Shown piece by piece: positions 62,670 to 64,000 of a DNA stretch of 64,000 nt. This DNA is from Sulfuricurvum sp. (GTDB lineage Bacteria > Campylobacterota > Campylobacteria > Campylobacterales > Sulfurimonadaceae), in assembly GCA_028710885.1 (NCBI GenBank), contig JAQTTG010000002.1:1-64000 (forward strand). The letters run 5' to 3'. The notes below the pieces were generated by a model. The model saw only the letters and a program-made list of their open reading frames with translations. It had not been told where the DNA came from and did not search any database. Positions within the stretch are counted from its first letter, which is position 1. Every line of letters begins with the position of its first letter. The position numbers were made by a program, and so were the translations under genes.

Positions 62670-63100
62670 TACCACTCGAAGTAGGTTTTTGCCTTGCTAA
62701 TAGAGCGGAAAGGGACTCTTTGCTCACCGTTTTCTTTGGTCATCACAATGATCTCGTCGTTTTCGACACCGATCAATTCTCCCTCGAATTTTTCTTTTCC
62801 GATAGTACTCAAAGCAACTTTTTCACCGATCGATTGGATGAAATGCTCTAAGGTTTTAAGACGGCGCTCAATACCCGGGCTGCTTACTTCAAGACGGTAT
62901 TCACCGCTCACCGGAGAGGTGACATCGAGCAAAGGATTGATCAGATGGGTTAGTTCTGCACATTGGTTGAGGGTTACTCCGCCCGGTGCGGTCACACTGA
63001 CACGGAAGATCGTGTTTTCATTTTCGTTTAGGACGGCTGTATCGTAGAGAGACAAGCCGATGGATTCAACCATTTTTTTGATGTCAGATTCAAGACTCAT
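62669..63100 (-). CDS. rimP: Ribosome maturation factor RimP
   Basis: About 143 residues with the RimP N-terminal domain (VTAPGGVTLNQCAELTHLINPLLD, SGEYRLEVSSPGIERRLKT) and an Sm-like C-terminal domain (KFEGELIGVENDEIIV). It assists 30S assembly. I chose ATG 63100, with AAGGAG 7 nt upstream; the longer frame lies inside rbfA. It overlaps rbfA by 11 nt. Confidence 0.95.
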   Translation of the reverse strand: MSLESDIKKMVESIGLSLYDTAVLNENENTIFRVSVTAPGGVTLNQCAELTHLINPLLDVTSPVSGEYRLEVSSPGIERRLKTLEHFIQSIGEKVALSTIGKEKFEGELIGVENDEIIVMTKENGEQRVPFRSISKAKTYFEW

Positions 63101-63455
63101 CTTTTTTCTCCTTGGCGATTTGGGCGAACAACGCCTCAATGTTTTGACTTCGTTTGAGGGTATCATCAAACACAAACGTCATGCGCGGACTGCGAAACCA
63201 CCCCTGATCTTTCATACAATGTTCTTCGATGATAGGACGGGCTTTTTCAAGGAGTTTCAAAAATACTGCTTGCTCCTGTGCCGTGTAATCGTGCGGATCT
63301 AGATATATCTTTGCATCACTACGTCCGCGTGAGCAATGAACATCAATAACATCCACTTCACGCACACGAGCATCGGAGAGCTGGCTGATCGCTTCGGGAA
63401 CCAACTCTTTGAGAATTGACTCCGTTCGTTTGACTTTTATTTGTGCCGGAGTCAC
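63090..63455 (-). CDS. rbfA: Ribosome-binding factor A
   Basis: A 121-residue KH-like protein needed for 16S rRNA maturation at low temperature. It has [42 protein letters not shown]-type central strands and [16 protein letters not shown]. The start is GTG in a 4-nt GTGA overlap with infB. Confidence 0.92.
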   Translation of the reverse strand: MTPAQIKVKRTESILKELVPEAISQLSDARVREVDVIDVHCSRGRSDAKIYLDPHDYTAQEQAVFLKLLEKARPIIEEHCMKDQGWFRSPRMTFVFDDTLKRSQNIEALFAQIAKEKKDES

Positions 63456-64000
63456 AGGGATACTTTTTTCTCGATTTTAGTAAAGGTTTCGATAACATCG
63501 CCCACTTTGACATCGGTATAACCGTTAAGAACGACACCACAATCCATCCCTTTACCGACCTCTTTGACATCGTCTTTGAAACGTCTAAGAGAAGTAAGGT
63601 TACCTTCATGAATAACAACACCATCACGAATAACACGAACCATTCCGCCGCGTACGAGTTTACCGTCAACAACCACACATCCTGCAATCGTTCCGGCACC
63701 GCGTGGCATTGGGAACGTGTCACGAACTTCTGCTTGTCCAGTGTTTTCTTCACGGAACTGAGGAGCCATCATACCGCCGAGCAACAATTTAACATCATCG
63801 ATCAACTGATAAATAATGGAGTAGGTCTTGATCTCTACACCCATTTGTTTTGCCATCGCGTTGACATTACCGGTAGGACGAACGTTAAATCCGAGAAGGG
63901 CACAGTTTTCACTGTTGTTGACCAATGCGATATCATTCTCTGTAATACCACCGACGCCGCTGGAAATAACTTCGACTTTAACTTCTTCGTTACGCAATTC
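63452..64000 (-). CDS. infB: Translation initiation factor IF-2 (C-terminal part)
   Basis: About 182 residues of the C-terminal domains of IF-2, open through the window's right edge, so the G domain lies outside. Visible segments are [54 protein letters not shown] and [20 protein letters not shown], all family-typical. It heads the rbfA-rimP-ribD-menG-xseA series. Confidence 0.96.
   Translation of the reverse strand, partial: ELRNEEVKVEVISSGVGGITENDIALVNNSENCALLGFNVRPTGNVNAMAKQMGVEIKTYSIIYQLIDDVKLLLGGMMAPQFREENTGQAEVRDTFPMPRGAGTIAGCVVVDGKLVRGGMVRVIRDGVVIHEGNLTSLRRFKDDVKEVGKGMDCGVVLNGYTDVKVGDVIETFTKIEKKVSL

Noticed and set aside
1-64000. tRNA, rRNA, tmRNA, 4.5S RNA and CRISPR arrays
   Set aside because: I scanned the intergenic gaps by eye; all are under 300 bases and none showed cloverleaf arms, known RNA cores or regularly spaced repeats.

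Overview
The window is a gene-dense chromosomal segment of a Campylobacterota (Epsilonproteobacteria) organism. The evidence is gene content and order. There is a minus-strand flagellar block aroQ-folK-flhF-flhG-(small membrane protein)-fliA-fliM-fliY, a yajC-secD-secF-leuS-lptE-folC-mfd block, an ffh-rpsP-khpA-rimM-trmD-rplS block and a rep/uvrD-truB-csrA-ispE-smpB block, all arranged as I know them from Campylobacter and relatives. Moderate base composition, two c-di-GMP synthases and a futalosine-pathway deaminase next to sppA suggest a free-living Sulfurimonadaceae member (Sulfuricurvum/Sulfurimonas-like). The genus is an inference.

Layout. 1-6.3 kb: YchJ-like and SUMF1-like proteins, then rho-murI-dnaX and a porin-like outer membrane protein behind a Fur-box-like sequence. 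6.3-9.9 kb: a cold-shock gene with a long structured leader, a tiny downstream ORF, a membrane diguanylate cyclase, a cupin, a 43-residue entericidin-like lipoprotein, a HAD phosphatase and a YwbE protein. 9.9-11.1 kb: one AT-rich gene of unknown function, the clearest accessory gene. 11.2-15.4 kb: magIII-type glycosylase, ymdB-type phosphodiesterase, a membrane protein, a YgjP-like metallopeptidase, rlmC and a CZB protein. 15.5-27 kb (minus): one long operon, yajC to mfd. 27-35.7 kb (plus): lnt, cysK, an aminotransferase, an SspB-like protein, a divergent LysR regulator, then uvrD to smpB. 35.7-44 kb (minus): ribosome/tRNA maturation genes, ffh, a pseudouridine synthase, waaA, an HP0958-like zinc ribbon protein, Nif3, an NYN nuclease and a TPR protein. 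44-48.3 kb (plus): ppk, gamma carbonic anhydrase, UPF0126 and mtgA. 48.3-57.5 kb (minus): MFS carrier, mnmA, LOG family, then the flagellar block to aroQ. 57.6-59.7 kb (plus): aminodeoxyfutalosine deaminase and sppA. 59.7-64 kb (minus): infB (cut by the window end)-rbfA-rimP-ribD-menG-xseA.

Genes are packed with many 1-, 4- and 8-nt start/stop overlaps, so translational coupling is probably widespread. TTG and GTG starts recur (TTG: SUMF1-like gene, leuS, the unknown gene; GTG: dnaX, ymdB, waaA, the MFS gene, rbfA, the deaminase gene). Most promoters visible are a -10 TATAAT-like box without a -35, as usual in this phylum; rho and the LysR gene are exceptions.

I see no tRNA, rRNA, CRISPR array, insertion sequence or prophage, and no gene-free stretch longer than 300 bases. 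No complete, obviously new multi-gene system was found. The best leads are the AT-rich unknown gene, a GCCGATAA sigma-28 element feeding fliA, the cold-shock leader, the tiny lipoprotein and a possible SspB-like adaptor.
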